This document shows, one piece after another, positions 33,506 to 42,072 of a DNA stretch of 54,017 nucleotides. Source of the stretch: DATDOR01 sp035512695 (GTDB lineage: Bacteria; Chloroflexota; Anaerolineae; Anaerolineales; JABWBV01). The DNA is taken from positions 1-54,017 of the forward strand of contig DATKDL010000084.1 of assembly GCA_035512695.1 (NCBI GenBank), written 5' to 3'. The stretch's first letter is position 1. The number at the start of each line of letters is the position of its first letter. Under the pieces are notes generated by a model, which saw only the letters and a list, made by a program, of their open reading frames with translations, ran no database searches and was not told the origin of the DNA. A program made the translations under genes and the position numbers.

Positions 33506-34642
33506 TCAATCAAGCAGGGGGATCGTTTCCGCGATGTAATCCGCATCTTCGTCCGCTGAAACGTTCGGAAATAAGCCATCCATCCCGTTCGGGAACTCGA
33601 ACCCCGGAAACCACCACTTCGCCGCCGTCACCTGGATGCTCGACCCGTCATCCAGCTCGAAGACGAGCTGGATGACGTCTTTTCCGAAGGTCGGCGCGCC
33701 GATCAACGGCGCCCGGCCATTGGATTGCAGCGCCCCGGCGCAGATCTCGGCCGCGCTGGCCGTGCCGTGATCGACCCAGACCGCCAGCGGCAGGTCCGCC
33801 AGCGGGCCGGACCGCTCGACCGCGTGGGTCTGGACCGCCTCCCCTTTGAACTGCTGCTGGATGACGACCCCGTCCGCCAGGAACAGCCGGGCGCAGTCTA
33901 CCCCCGCCTGCAGCAGCCCCCCGCCGTTGCCGCGCAGATCGAGCACGTAGAATTCCGCCCCCTGCTCCGCCAGGTCGGCGGCGGCCCGCTCGATCTCGCC
34001 GGGCGTGCTGTCCGCGATCACGTTGACCTCGATCAGCCCGATCCGCCCGTCGTCCGGCGACAGTCGCCAGGTCACCGACGGGAGCGGCACATCCATCCGC
34101 TGGATCTCGAAAACCCGCTCCTCATTCTCCGGCTCACGGAGAACGGTGATCCGGACCTCGCTCCCCGACGGTCCGCGGATCGCCGCGGTGATCGTCTCGG
34201 GCGGCGTTTCTGCCCCGATCACAAGATCGTCGACCAACAGGAGGATATCCCCATCTCGCAGCCCTTCCCCGGCCGCCGGGCCGTCCGGGAAAGGATAGAG
34301 CCGCACCCGCTGCTCCGCATCCCGTTCGAAACTGACCCCGATCCCCCCGAAACTGCCCTGCAGGCTGTCCGACTGGAGTTCATGCTGGACCGGTTCGGAG
34401 AAAATCGTAAACGGATCCCCGTAGGCCGAAACCATCCCCCGGATCATCCCATATTCCAGCTGCGGCCCATCTGGGAGAGGATCATAGGCGTGCTCGATCA
34501 AGATCCGGTGCGCCGCCTCGAGCAGCGGCAGTTCCGCCGCCTCGCGAGCGACCAGCTCCCTGGCCAGGTACCCCCCGGCAAACGCGAGCAGGATCGAGAG
34601 GAGGATGAGGGTGGAGAGGGCGAGGGATTCTTTGCGGGACAT
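33506..34642 (-). CDS. C-terminal processing (S41) protease with PDZ domain
   Basis: A 378-aa CtpA/Tsp-type serine protease. Residues 8-28 form a membrane anchor or signal. The N-terminal helical part has ERDAYGDPFTIF-like text around AYGDPFTIFSEP, then a PDZ domain (about 90-175) with GSFGGIGVSFERD and GLRDGDILLLVDD. The protease core has VLDLRGNGGGLLQAGVD, catalytic Ser in GTASAAEICAGAL and Lys in TFGKDVIQ. It cleaves exported proteins from the C-terminus outside the membrane. ATG 34642 gives MSRKES-, fitting the signal anchor; longer frames are not supported. Confidence 0.92.
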   Translation of the reverse strand: MSRKESLALSTLILLSILLAFAGGYLARELVAREAAELPLLEAAHRILIEHAYDPLPDGPQLEYGMIRGMVSAYGDPFTIFSEPVQHELQSDSLQGSFGGIGVSFERDAEQRVRLYPFPDGPAAGEGLRDGDILLLVDDLVIGAETPPETITAAIRGPSGSEVRITVLREPENEERVFEIQRMDVPLPSVTWRLSPDDGRIGLIEVNVIADSTPGEIERAAADLAEQGAEFYVLDLRGNGGGLLQAGVDCARLFLADGVVIQQQFKGEAVQTHAVERSGPLADLPLAVWVDHGTASAAEICAGALQSNGRAPLIGAPTFGKDVIQLVFELDDGSSIQVTAAKWWFPGFEFPNGMDGLFPNVSADEDADYIAETIPLLD

Positions 34643-34655
34643 GGGTAGATGATAA

Positions 34656-34697
34656 ACGAATAGGGGAATAAGCGAATGGGCGAATGGGCGAATCGCT
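34656..34697 (+). repeat. Tandem 8-bp repeat GCGAATGG / GCGAATAA, copy set A
   Basis: About five imperfect units of GCGAATNN in a row, ending two bases before the TACAAT box of rplY. The same units recur at 44980-45066, also upstream of a TACAAT box. Confidence 0.6.
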
Positions 34698-34699
34698 GA

Positions 34700-34705
34700 T
34701 ACAAT
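34700..34705 (+). promoter_or_regulatory. TACAAT -10 box of rplY
   Basis: TACAAT would place the transcript start near 34712 and give an rplY leader of about 84 nt that contains the loop E-like structure. No -35 match; the 8-bp repeats occupy that position. Confidence 0.5.
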
Positions 34706-34743
34706 ACACCCCGCTGTCCGACCGGGCGGTAAATTCACACAAT

Positions 34744-34782
34744 GAGCGAAGGTAACCGGCAGGACGCCGGTGAGAGGCGCTC
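34744..34782 (+). promoter_or_regulatory. Structured rplY leader mimicking 5S rRNA loop E
   Basis: Outer stem GAGCG/CGCTC (34744-34748, 34778-34782), symmetric 6 by 6 internal loop AAGGUA (34749-34754) / GAGAGG (34772-34777), inner stem ACCGGC/GCCGGT (34755-34760, 34766-34771) and loop AGGAC. In 5S rRNA, loop E reads GAUGGUA on the 5' strand and GAGAGUAG on the 3' strand, in the same order and orientation; the central non-canonical pairs A-G, U-A, G-G and G-A are all kept here. L25 binds that loop. The stem touches the Shine-Dalgarno region (GAGGAAGG, 34783-34790). Probable autoregulatory site; the structure is seen, the regulation is inferred. Confidence 0.75.
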
Positions 34783-34795
34783 GAGGAAGGTTGTT

Positions 34796-35449
34796 ATGTC
34801 GGAAGTTGTTTTGGAAGCCGAACGAAGAAAAGTCATTGGGAAACAGGTCAAGCAGCTCCGCGCCGAGGGGAAGCTGCCGGCCGTGATCTACGGGTCGGGA
34901 ATAGAGCCGACCGCCATCACCTTGAATTATCTCGATACGACCCGGATCCTGCGAGGCGTCTCCGCCTCGACCCTGGTGACCATCAAGCTCGAGGACGAAG
35001 AGCACACGACCCTGCTCCGCGAACGGCAGTTCGACCGGATCAAGCGCCAGATGATCCATATCGATTTCCTGGCAGTCGCCATGAACGTCACCCTGCGAAC
35101 CAGCGTGCCGATCCGGCTGATCGGCGAGGCGCCGGCGGTGGAGGACTACAGCGCAATGATCTTCGCCGAAACCGAGTCGCTCGAGGTCGAAGCGCTTCCG
35201 GGCGATCTGCCCGAGTCGATCGAGGTCGATATCTCGGTCCTCAAGACGCTCGGAGACAACATCACCCTTGCGGACCTGGACCTCGGCCCGAATGTGCTCA
35301 TTCTCGACAACCTGGATACGGTCATCGCCACGGCGATCGCCGGGGTTTCCGAGGAAGAGGAAGAAGAGGAAGAGGACGTGATTGAAGAGGGCGCCGAGCC
35401 CGAGGTGATCGAGCGCGGCAAACGCGAAGAGGACGAAGAAGAAGAGTGA
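34796..35449 (+). CDS. rplY: Ribosomal protein L25 (CTC/TL5 family)
   Basis: A 217-aa protein of the long L25 family, which binds loop E of 5S rRNA on the large subunit. The N-terminal domain has AERRKVIGKQVKQLRAEGKLPAVIYG and DEEHTTLLRERQFDRIKRQMIHIDFLAV; the C-terminal TL5-type beta domain follows, and the protein ends in a poly-acidic tail of about 35 residues. Start ATG 34796 is preceded by GAGGAAGG; an in-frame ATG at 34742 is rejected since it would translate the structured leader. The stop codon is inside the arm of hairpin 7. Confidence 0.96.
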   Translation: MSEVVLEAERRKVIGKQVKQLRAEGKLPAVIYGSGIEPTAITLNYLDTTRILRGVSASTLVTIKLEDEEHTTLLRERQFDRIKRQMIHIDFLAVAMNVTLRTSVPIRLIGEAPAVEDYSAMIFAETESLEVEALPGDLPESIEVDISVLKTLGDNITLADLDLGPNVLILDNLDTVIATAIAGVSEEEEEEEEDVIEEGAEPEVIERGKREEDEEEE

Positions 35450-35498
35450 AAAACGAAACCGGGGTGGAGCGAGGCTCCACCCCGGTTTCGTTTTTCAC
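35446..35498. terminator. Long intergenic hairpin 7, holding both convergent stop codons
   Basis: Perfect 25-bp arms (GTGAAAAACGAAACCGGGG ...) and a GAG loop. The TGA of rplY (35447-35449) and, on the other strand, the TGA of the Nudix gene (35495-35497) are both in the outer pairs. A5 and T5 runs make it a bidirectional terminator. Confidence 0.88.
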
Positions 35499-36106
35499 CT
35501 GAGGACGTTCAGTAATCGCTGTGTTAGACCTGCGGTGAACCCCCACAGCAGCTCCCCATCATACAGGTCGTAGTAGAGAATCGGCCAGGACCCCTCGCCG
35601 GGGTTTTCGCGTGTCTCGGCGCGCAGATTGTCGGGGTCGGCCAGCCAGGCCAGGGGAATGGTGAAGATCCGGGCCACCTCGGCGTTATCCGCTGTGAACG
35701 GGTACGGGGAATCGAACGCAGCGACCACCGGGCTGACCAGGTAGTTCGTGATCGAGAGTAAGTCGTTCAAACGGCCCAGGATGCGCACGTCCTCGGGCCG
35801 CAGCCCGGTCTCCTCTCGCGCCTCGCGCAGGGCAGTCGCGAGGATATCGGCATCACCTGCTTCCGTACCGCCCCCAGGAAATGCGACCTGGCCCCCGTGA
35901 TGGTCATCCTCGAATTCGGACCGGCGGATGAAAAGCAGATGCCAGGCGCCGCCGATCCGCGTGAACGGGATCAGGACCCCGGCCCGGCGGCGCGGCCGGT
36001 TGAATATATTGGCGCGAGGGGGTTCGTCCGGTGGAATGATATCCCGCGAAGAAAGCCTGGCGCGGATATCGGCTTCTGTGAGTGCGTCCAGATCGATCCT
36101 ATTCAT
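35495..36106 (-). CDS. CoA-type Nudix hydrolase
   Basis: A 203-aa Nudix enzyme. HGGQVAFPGGGTEAGD followed by ATALREAREETGL is the CoA-pyrophosphatase (NudL/PCD1) form of the Nudix box, with the extra residue before the helix seen in that group, and the upstream VLIPFTRIGGAWHLLFIRRS fits the same family. It probably splits CoA or acyl-CoA to phosphopantetheine and 3',5'-ADP. ATG 36106 is chosen; the gene lies 25 nt after the membrane protein gene upstream and may be in that operon. Confidence 0.88.
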   Translation of the reverse strand: MNRIDLDALTEADIRARLSSRDIIPPDEPPRANIFNRPRRRAGVLIPFTRIGGAWHLLFIRRSEFEDDHHGGQVAFPGGGTEAGDADILATALREAREETGLRPEDVRILGRLNDLLSITNYLVSPVVAAFDSPYPFTADNAEVARIFTIPLAWLADPDNLRAETRENPGEGSWPILYYDLYDGELLWGFTAGLTQRLLNVLR

Positions 36107-36131
36107 CCGGCCAACATTTAACTTTAAACTT

Positions 36132-37712
36132 TTACGGCTCCAACGAACTGAAATAGTCTCGCACGATATCCCGGTACTGCGGTGGGATGATCCCGCTGTC
36201 GATCGCCGCGTTTGCGGCGGCCTGGTATTGGGGCAGCACATCGGTGTACGGCACGGTGATCGGCGCAGTGTCCCCCGGGTCGGATGGGCCGGTCCCGGTG
36301 ACGTTGTCGCCATCCACACCGGACGGCGGGACGGCAACCCAATCGCTCCCTTCACCGCCGATGCTCGATGGCGTGATCGGCTGGAACGCCGACTCACCCG
36401 AGCCGTCCGGATCGTTCCCCTGCCCGATCGGGTCGTCGCCGGCCTCGCCTCCCTGCGAATCGCCCCCCTCCCCGGCCCCATCGCCATTTTCACCGGTCCC
36501 CTGTCCCCCGTCCCCGGTCCCACCCCCCCCCTCCCCCGGAACCGCGGCAACCCCCTCCCCCGGCTCCTGCCCCGCCTGGACGATCCGGGCCTGGCCTTCT
36601 TCCACCTCGCCGGTGGCATCCCCGGCCGCCTCGGCCACCTGGACGTTTTCAGCCAGTTCCTCGAGCGCCTGCGCGGCCTGTTCCAGGGCTTCCTGCGCGG
36701 CTTCGGTGTCGCCTTCCCGGGCCGCCTGGGCGGCTTCCCGCAGCGCATCGGCCAGCGCCGGGTCGATATCTTCCAGTGCATCGGCGAGCGTTTCGAGCTG
36801 CTCGGCCAGCCGTTCGCGTTCGGCCTGTTCCATCGCTCCGGCATCGACCTCGCGCAGGTCATCGGCTGCCGCCTCGAAATCCCCCTCCGCCAGGTTTTCG
36901 GAGAACGGCTGCAGCGGGTCCGACGGGTCTTCCGCCAGGGCTTCGCCGGCGTTTTGAAGCGCCTCGGCCAGCGCTTCCGCTTCGGGATCCTCCAGCGCCT
37001 TGAGCTGCTCCTCCGCTTCCTCGAGCGCCGAATAGGCCTCCTCCAGGGTCTCCGCCTCTTCCAACGCCGCCAGGGCTTCCTCGAGCGGCTCGGCCAGGGC
37101 CTCCTGCTGCTCCTCCGTGAGATCTTCGTCGGCGCGGATCTCCTCGATCAGCGCCTCGATCCGTTCGGCTTCGGCCAGGATGATGTCGCGGGTCTGCCGG
37201 CGCGCCAGGGCGGCCTCAAAGCTTTCCCGGCCGCCGTGCCAGACGGCGGCGGTCAACCCGGCCAGGGCCAGGGCGATCAGCGCCTGGCGGATCGGGAACC
37301 GGAGCGGGATCGCGGCTCCGAGATCCACCCTGGCGGCGTGCGCGAGGGCGTCGTCGATCTGCCGCTCTGCGAGGACGGAAGGCTCAGGCTTGTTTCGCAG
37401 ATCCAGCGCCGTCGAGACGCGTTCTTTGAGGTTGAAATCCAGGTCAAACTCGCGAGCGGCTCGAACCGGCGAGACCGGCCAGAGCAGACCCGCCAGAAAT
37501 CCCGCCAGGCCGCCGAGGAGCAATGCGGCGGATGCGGCGGCCTGGAACTCCTCGATCAGGACGTCCCGGCTGCTCACGGCGTAGACGGCGAGGATGAGTG
37601 CCGCCGCCGCTCCCGCCACGATCCCGGCGCCGGCCCAGGCCGCGCCCCGCTGCCGGCGGCGCCGGCGGATCCAGCGCGCCAGGTGCAGGTCAAGATCGTG
37701 CTGAGCGCTCAT
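36132..37712 (-). CDS. Membrane protein with long Glu-rich coiled coil (DUF4175-like)
   Basis: A 526-aa protein. Membrane helices are at about 24-46, 57-79 and 141-158. Between the second and third lies FDLDFNLKERVSTALDLR, which resembles the DUF4175 signature. Residues 170-370 are almost pure Ala/Glu/Leu helix, surely a coiled coil, followed by a Gly/Asp-rich flexible region (380-470) and a C-terminal segment PQYRDIVRDYFSSLEP. No enzyme motif. It overlaps the ABC permease gene by 4 bp, so it is likely an accessory factor of that exporter. Function unknown. Confidence 0.8.
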   Translation of the reverse strand: MSAQHDLDLHLARWIRRRRRQRGAAWAGAGIVAGAAAALILAVYAVSSRDVLIEEFQAAASAALLLGGLAGFLAGLLWPVSPVRAAREFDLDFNLKERVSTALDLRNKPEPSVLAERQIDDALAHAARVDLGAAIPLRFPIRQALIALALAGLTAAVWHGGRESFEAALARRQTRDIILAEAERIEALIEEIRADEDLTEEQQEALAEPLEEALAALEEAETLEEAYSALEEAEEQLKALEDPEAEALAEALQNAGEALAEDPSDPLQPFSENLAEGDFEAAADDLREVDAGAMEQAERERLAEQLETLADALEDIDPALADALREAAQAAREGDTEAAQEALEQAAQALEELAENVQVAEAAGDATGEVEEGQARIVQAGQEPGEGVAAVPGEGGGGTGDGGQGTGENGDGAGEGGDSQGGEAGDDPIGQGNDPDGSGESAFQPITPSSIGGEGSDWVAVPPSGVDGDNVTGTGPSDPGDTAPITVPYTDVLPQYQAAANAAIDSGIIPPQYRDIVRDYFSSLEP

Positions 37713-38641
37713 ACCCGCTCCGGTCTGCGCACCATTTGGACGGACAGCGCCAGGAAAAGGATCGCCAGCGCGCTGTAAAGCAGGGTGAAACCGAGCCAGG
37801 GGGAGGGCACCCAGACATTGACCCCATTGATCGGGATATTGAAAAAGAAATAGGACTGTTCGTTGACCAGGACGATCTCCGTCACGATGGCGGTCGCCAC
37901 CGGGCTGGTGATCACGACCAGCCAGCCGATCCCCAGGATCAGCCATTCAGCCGCGGAGTTACTGGTGCCTAACCCGAAGCCGGATATGAACATGATGCCG
38001 ATCAAAACGATCAACGGGAAACCGACTGAAAAGGTCAGGGTCGTGACCTGGGTCAGGACGGCGGCGATCCGCGCACGCCGGATGACGCTCGAAAAAAACA
38101 GCCCGGCGGCCCCGAAGGTCACCGCGGTCAGGACCAGGATCAGGACGCCGATCGCGATCTCCCCGATGGCGATTCCCCCGAAAATGAAACCGATGCTCTG
38201 GATCGGCAGCGAGGCGATCAGCAGCAGCAGGACGAACGAGATCGAAGCCACCAGCTTCCCGATCACGAGCGAACGGGCGGAGAGCAGGGTCGTCCGGAGC
38301 AGATCGTACGTCTGGTGTTCGCGCTCTCCCGCAATCGCTGAAGCGGTCAACCCTGGCGCCGAGATCCCGACGATAAACAGCTGCAGCATGAAAATGGTGT
38401 AGAAAATCGTCTGGCCGATCGTCTTCCGGATCGTGACACCCTGGGCTGCAGTTCCGCTCTGTGCGAAGCCCAGGTAGATCATCCCGATCGTGCCGCCGAT
38501 CAGGACCAGGAATCCCGCCAGCGAGACGAGCGCCCGCCAGCCGCGCATCCGGCTGCGCATTTCCTTCAGCACGACGGGGTTGGCGCGGACGGCCTCCCAC
38601 CACCGGACCGGGTTCAGCCATTTCACGGTGCGGGCGATCAT
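37709..38641 (-). CDS. ABC-2 type transporter permease
   Basis: A 310-aa membrane protein with six hydrophobic helices (about 38-58, 83-103, 133-155, 160-185, 200-222, 235-260 and a last one near 285-305). ISAPGLTASAIAGEREHQTYDLL is the amphipathic coupling segment typical of ABC-2 permeases (GERE motif). It starts 4 bp inside the ATPase gene (ATGA) and ends 4 bp inside the coiled-coil protein gene. With the ATPase it forms an exporter; the cargo is unknown. Confidence 0.9.
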   Translation of the reverse strand: MIARTVKWLNPVRWWEAVRANPVVLKEMRSRMRGWRALVSLAGFLVLIGGTIGMIYLGFAQSGTAAQGVTIRKTIGQTIFYTIFMLQLFIVGISAPGLTASAIAGEREHQTYDLLRTTLLSARSLVIGKLVASISFVLLLLIASLPIQSIGFIFGGIAIGEIAIGVLILVLTAVTFGAAGLFFSSVIRRARIAAVLTQVTTLTFSVGFPLIVLIGIMFISGFGLGTSNSAAEWLILGIGWLVVITSPVATAIVTEIVLVNEQSYFFFNIPINGVNVWVPSPWLGFTLLYSALAILFLALSVQMVRRPERV

Positions 38642-39591
38642 CCGGATAACCCTTTGGTCACGCGCATGAAAACTTCCTCCAGGTCGTGCCCATCCTCGTC
38701 GAGCCGGATCAGCCGGACCCCGTTTGCGACCAGGCCCGCGATCATGTCGCCCAGGGCGTCGTCGTCGCCGATGAAGGCGAATTCCACCCGGGTGCGCCCC
38801 TCGCCGCCGTTTGCGATAAAACGGACTTCGTCCACCGTCTCCTGCCCGGATAACAGCTGTTCCAATTCAGCTTCGGCGTTCAGGGCCGTCAGCCGGACCT
38901 GCTTTTGCGGCAGGACGAGCTGGTGCAGCTCGTCGATCCCGCCGGCGGCAATCAGGCGGCCGTCCTCGATGATCCCGATCCGGGTGCAAATCTGGGCGAC
39001 GTCGGCCAGGATATGGGTCGAGAAAAAGATCGTCTTCCCCATCCGGGCCAGCTCGATCAGCAGCTCGCGGATCTCGACCCGCGCGCGCGGGTCCAGACCG
39101 GAGGCGGGTTCATCCAGGATCAGGATCTTCGGGTCGTGGACCAGCGTGCGCGCCAGGCTGAGCCGCTGCTTCATCCCCCGCGACAGACCCTCGACGAAAT
39201 CCTCCCGGCGGTGGCCCAGATCGACCAGTTCCAGCAGATCATCGACCAGGCGGCTTCGATCTGCGGGTCCGATCCCGTAGCACGCGCCGAAGAAATCGAG
39301 GTATTCCCAGACTTTCATATCATCGTACACCCCGAAGAAGTCGGGCATATACCCGATCACGCGACGGACCTCGCGCGGCGCTCGGAAAACCGAATGCCCG
39401 TCCACCCTGACCTCACCGCCGTCGGCCTGGAGCAGCGTGCACAGGATCCGGATTGTGCTCGTTTTTCCCGCGCCGTTCGGTCCGACAAAACCATAGATAT
39501 CGCCTTCCCGGACCTCAAGGTCGAGCCCGTCGACGGCGATGCGGTCGCCGTAGCGTTTGGCGAGGCCTTCGATCTCGATGATCGCCGTCAT
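38638..39591 (-). CDS. ABC transporter ATP-binding protein
   Basis: A 317-aa ATPase. Walker A GPNGAGKTS, Q-loop region RRVIGYMPDFFGVYDDM, signature LSRGMKQRLSLA (S-R-G-M rather than S-G-G-Q), Walker B ILILDEPASGLD and the switch His in FFSTHIL. The last 90 residues form a C-terminal domain as in GldA/CcmA-type exporters. It overlaps both neighbours by 4 bp, so the operon order is 823-aa protein, ATPase, permease, coiled-coil protein. Confidence 0.94.
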   Translation of the reverse strand: MTAIIEIEGLAKRYGDRIAVDGLDLEVREGDIYGFVGPNGAGKTSTIRILCTLLQADGGEVRVDGHSVFRAPREVRRVIGYMPDFFGVYDDMKVWEYLDFFGACYGIGPADRSRLVDDLLELVDLGHRREDFVEGLSRGMKQRLSLARTLVHDPKILILDEPASGLDPRARVEIRELLIELARMGKTIFFSTHILADVAQICTRIGIIEDGRLIAAGGIDELHQLVLPQKQVRLTALNAEAELEQLLSGQETVDEVRFIANGGEGRTRVEFAFIGDDDALGDMIAGLVANGVRLIRLDEDGHDLEEVFMRVTKGLSG

Positions 39592-42059
39592 GGGATCACC
39601 GCCAATGTGAAATCCGCCCGCTCGATATCGTGGCGGTTTGTGCCCGAGGCGCTCAACGCCACCCGGATCTCGCCGTCCGGGCCGACGTAGCGTGCAGGGG
39701 ATGGGATCGGGGTGCTTCCCCAGCGAACATCCTCCAGGGTAATCCAGGCGTTCTCGGTGAAATCCCAGAGCGCCACATCGAAATTGATGTTTCCGGTTGC
39801 GCCATAGCTTTCGAGATGTAGGGTCAGCTCGGCGACAACGCTGAACGCAAACCGTTCGATCGGGATAAAGCTGAGCGCGAAAGAGCCGGAGCGGACGTGG
39901 CTTTCGTAAGGTCCCGGCTCGGTCGAGCCGGTCGATTCGCCGATCACGGACCAGAGGAACAGGTTCGGCGGGAGAGTCAGCAGGTCCGCATCGCTTTCGA
40001 TGGGACCGGCAGCCGGCTGAAGGTGGATGATGTAGAGCGTCGTATCCGTGTTCCGCTCGCTCTGCCCGGGCAGGTCGGTATCGAAAGGCGCCTGGTCGGT
40101 CCAACCCAACAAGTAGACTCCACCGCCGCGACCCCCGACGGTCCCGCCAAGGGCTGCGCTCAACAGGTTGAAACGCCGGAAGTCATCGATGCCCCAGCTG
40201 GGCGAAGCGTACATGTAGTTCGTGCCGAAAAGTTCGATGAGGGTATCGTCCGGAGATCCAAAACCGCCGGCGGGTGCAAGCGGCCCACCGCCCTGGGGGA
40301 GTGCTCCGCTGCTGCCCCCGAGAAACACCTGGACGTTGGCCGAATCCCCGGGCTGGAAATCGCCCAGGTGGATCGCCGGCCCGGGGGAAAGGATCACGGC
40401 ATCTTCCAGGGTCAGCGAGCTCGCATTCACGACGTCTCCGGAGAGTTGGCGGGTGCCGCCGGGGAGCCAGGCGATTTTCAGGTCATGACGGAATTCCGGT
40501 GCGATCACCAGCCCGGCGACGGCGTAACCTTCCATCCCGCCCGTGTCGACCCGGATCTCGGGAAACCGGAGACCGGCGTCGGTCTGGATGATGCTGCTGA
40601 CTTCCGAATCGCCAACGAACCCGCTCGCCGGGACCGGGTGTCCGCTAAAGCCGGCGCCCAGCTCGAGTTCAAAAACCTCCTGTCCGGGCGAAAAGATACC
40701 CAGCAGCCCGTCCACGCGCGCCTGGCCTTCGCCCGGCCAGACCTGGACGATCGAAAGCCGGTTGAGGATTGCCCGGCTGCCGATCACCGTAGTCCCCACG
40801 ATGAAAATAAGGCCGGAAAAGAAAATGGCGATCGCAGGCACGGAAACCCATGCCAGCTCGCGTTTTTTGAGGACCCGCAGCAAGGCGAAATTCAGCGGTC
40901 CGACCACAAAGCCGTAGAGCAGGATGAACCCGCAGATCAGCCAGGCGGACGGCATCCCCAGCCCGGGGATGGCGTTCAGCGCGGTATCCGCCTCGAACCA
41001 GGAATTGAATCCGTCCCGCCAGGCCGGGAGGTCCGGTGCGCGGCCGATCAGGTCAGCGTAGAGGTCCGCCATGCCAAACCAGGTTCGGAGCGGTTCGAAT
41101 GCCGGGTCGACCGCCAGGTAAATCACCTCGCCGAAACCGTGCTGCCGGCTCACGACAAGGGGGATTCCGCCCTGGCTGACCAGGACGGTCGCACCGGGAA
41201 GGATTGCACCGGTGGCGGCAACCACCGGCCCCGCTAACGCATCGCTGCTCTGGACGTAGGCTGCGATTTCGTCGAGACCGCTCAGCGTCTCCGATCCCGA
41301 CGGTGTCAGCGGCAGCAGGACACCCAGACCGGCGGCCGTTTTCTGCCATCCGGGTCCGCCGGCAACGATCAGTCTCCCGCCGCCGGCGACCCAGCCGGCC
41401 AGTACCGCCCGCTGGGCGTCGGTTAGCCCGCCGGTGTCGACGTCCGAAACCGTGAGCGTATCCAGCATCTCCAGCCCCTGCAGCCGGTCCGGGATATCCG
41501 CCGCGCCCAGGCGGACCAGGGAGGGCCGGCTTCCGGCCGTCTGGATCGTGGTCTGGGTGTTGAATATCGACGGGTTTTCCGCCCAGACGCCCATCAGCGT
41601 GCCGGCCGGACCGACACAGGTGACCGGCAGGGTGGTCTCGACGAGGGTCCGGTTCCCGGAGACGACGGCCAGTTCGATCGTCGTCTCCCGGTCGATGGGG
41701 AAGACGTAGATCGTCCATTCTTTTCTTGAAACCGAAGGGAAGGAAGCCTCGACGCTGAACCGCCACTCGCTGCGGGTATCCGAGGTCGAAGCGTACAGGA
41801 CCCCGTCGATGTCATCCCCATCGTTTTCGACGACCACCCGGACTGGCATCCAGGCGCCTTCTTTGCAGAAGCCATCCAGCCCCGCCTCCCCGGTGATCAG
41901 GAGGCCGTCCGCCTGGGCGTGCGCCGGGGCTTGGGCGGGGGCGGCGATGGCAAGCAGTAAAATGACGAGCGCCGGCACGGCCGATCTTAACAGGCCGCGC
42001 AGGATGGTGCGGCAGGTTATGAACCAGTCCGAAAGCTGGGGCGGCGAATTTGGGGGCAT
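39588..42059 (-). CDS. Large exported membrane protein linked to an ABC exporter
   Basis: An 823-aa protein I cannot name. A signal peptide lies near residues 20-48. Residues about 190-260 contain DTLTVSDVDTGGLTDAQR and WVAGGGRLIVAGG, resembling the glutamine-amidotransferase-like (Rossmann) domain of Gld-type and DUF4350-like proteins. Two membrane helices are near 368-390 and 400-425, and the rest is beta-rich and external. Start ATG 42059 has TAGAAT 7 nt upstream; longer frames would run through the kinase gene. The stop overlaps the ATPase ATG (ATGA). Probably an exporter partner or surface protein. Confidence 0.8.
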   Translation of the reverse strand: MPPNSPPQLSDWFITCRTILRGLLRSAVPALVILLLAIAAPAQAPAHAQADGLLITGEAGLDGFCKEGAWMPVRVVVENDGDDIDGVLYASTSDTRSEWRFSVEASFPSVSRKEWTIYVFPIDRETTIELAVVSGNRTLVETTLPVTCVGPAGTLMGVWAENPSIFNTQTTIQTAGSRPSLVRLGAADIPDRLQGLEMLDTLTVSDVDTGGLTDAQRAVLAGWVAGGGRLIVAGGPGWQKTAAGLGVLLPLTPSGSETLSGLDEIAAYVQSSDALAGPVVAATGAILPGATVLVSQGGIPLVVSRQHGFGEVIYLAVDPAFEPLRTWFGMADLYADLIGRAPDLPAWRDGFNSWFEADTALNAIPGLGMPSAWLICGFILLYGFVVGPLNFALLRVLKKRELAWVSVPAIAIFFSGLIFIVGTTVIGSRAILNRLSIVQVWPGEGQARVDGLLGIFSPGQEVFELELGAGFSGHPVPASGFVGDSEVSSIIQTDAGLRFPEIRVDTGGMEGYAVAGLVIAPEFRHDLKIAWLPGGTRQLSGDVVNASSLTLEDAVILSPGPAIHLGDFQPGDSANVQVFLGGSSGALPQGGGPLAPAGGFGSPDDTLIELFGTNYMYASPSWGIDDFRRFNLLSAALGGTVGGRGGGVYLLGWTDQAPFDTDLPGQSERNTDTTLYIIHLQPAAGPIESDADLLTLPPNLFLWSVIGESTGSTEPGPYESHVRSGSFALSFIPIERFAFSVVAELTLHLESYGATGNINFDVALWDFTENAWITLEDVRWGSTPIPSPARYVGPDGEIRVALSASGTNRHDIERADFTLAVIP

Positions 42060-42066
42060 CGGATAT

Positions 42067-42072
42067 ATTCTA
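42067..42072 (-). promoter_or_regulatory. TAGAAT -10 box overlapping the upstream kinase stop
   Basis: On the minus strand TAGAAT starts with the TAG stop of the kinase gene and ends 7 nt before ATG 42059, suggesting a leaderless internal transcript for the ABC operon. Confidence 0.45.

Noticed and set aside
34742..34795. A longer rplY start at ATG 34742
   Set aside because: It would translate the structured leader, adds 18 residues unlike any L25 N-terminus, and lacks a ribosome site; ATG 34796 has GAGGAAGG.
35928..37778. A 616-codon plus-strand frame opposite the coiled-coil protein
   Set aside because: It mirrors the Ala/Glu-rich repeats of the real gene and has no ribosome site or recognisable domain.
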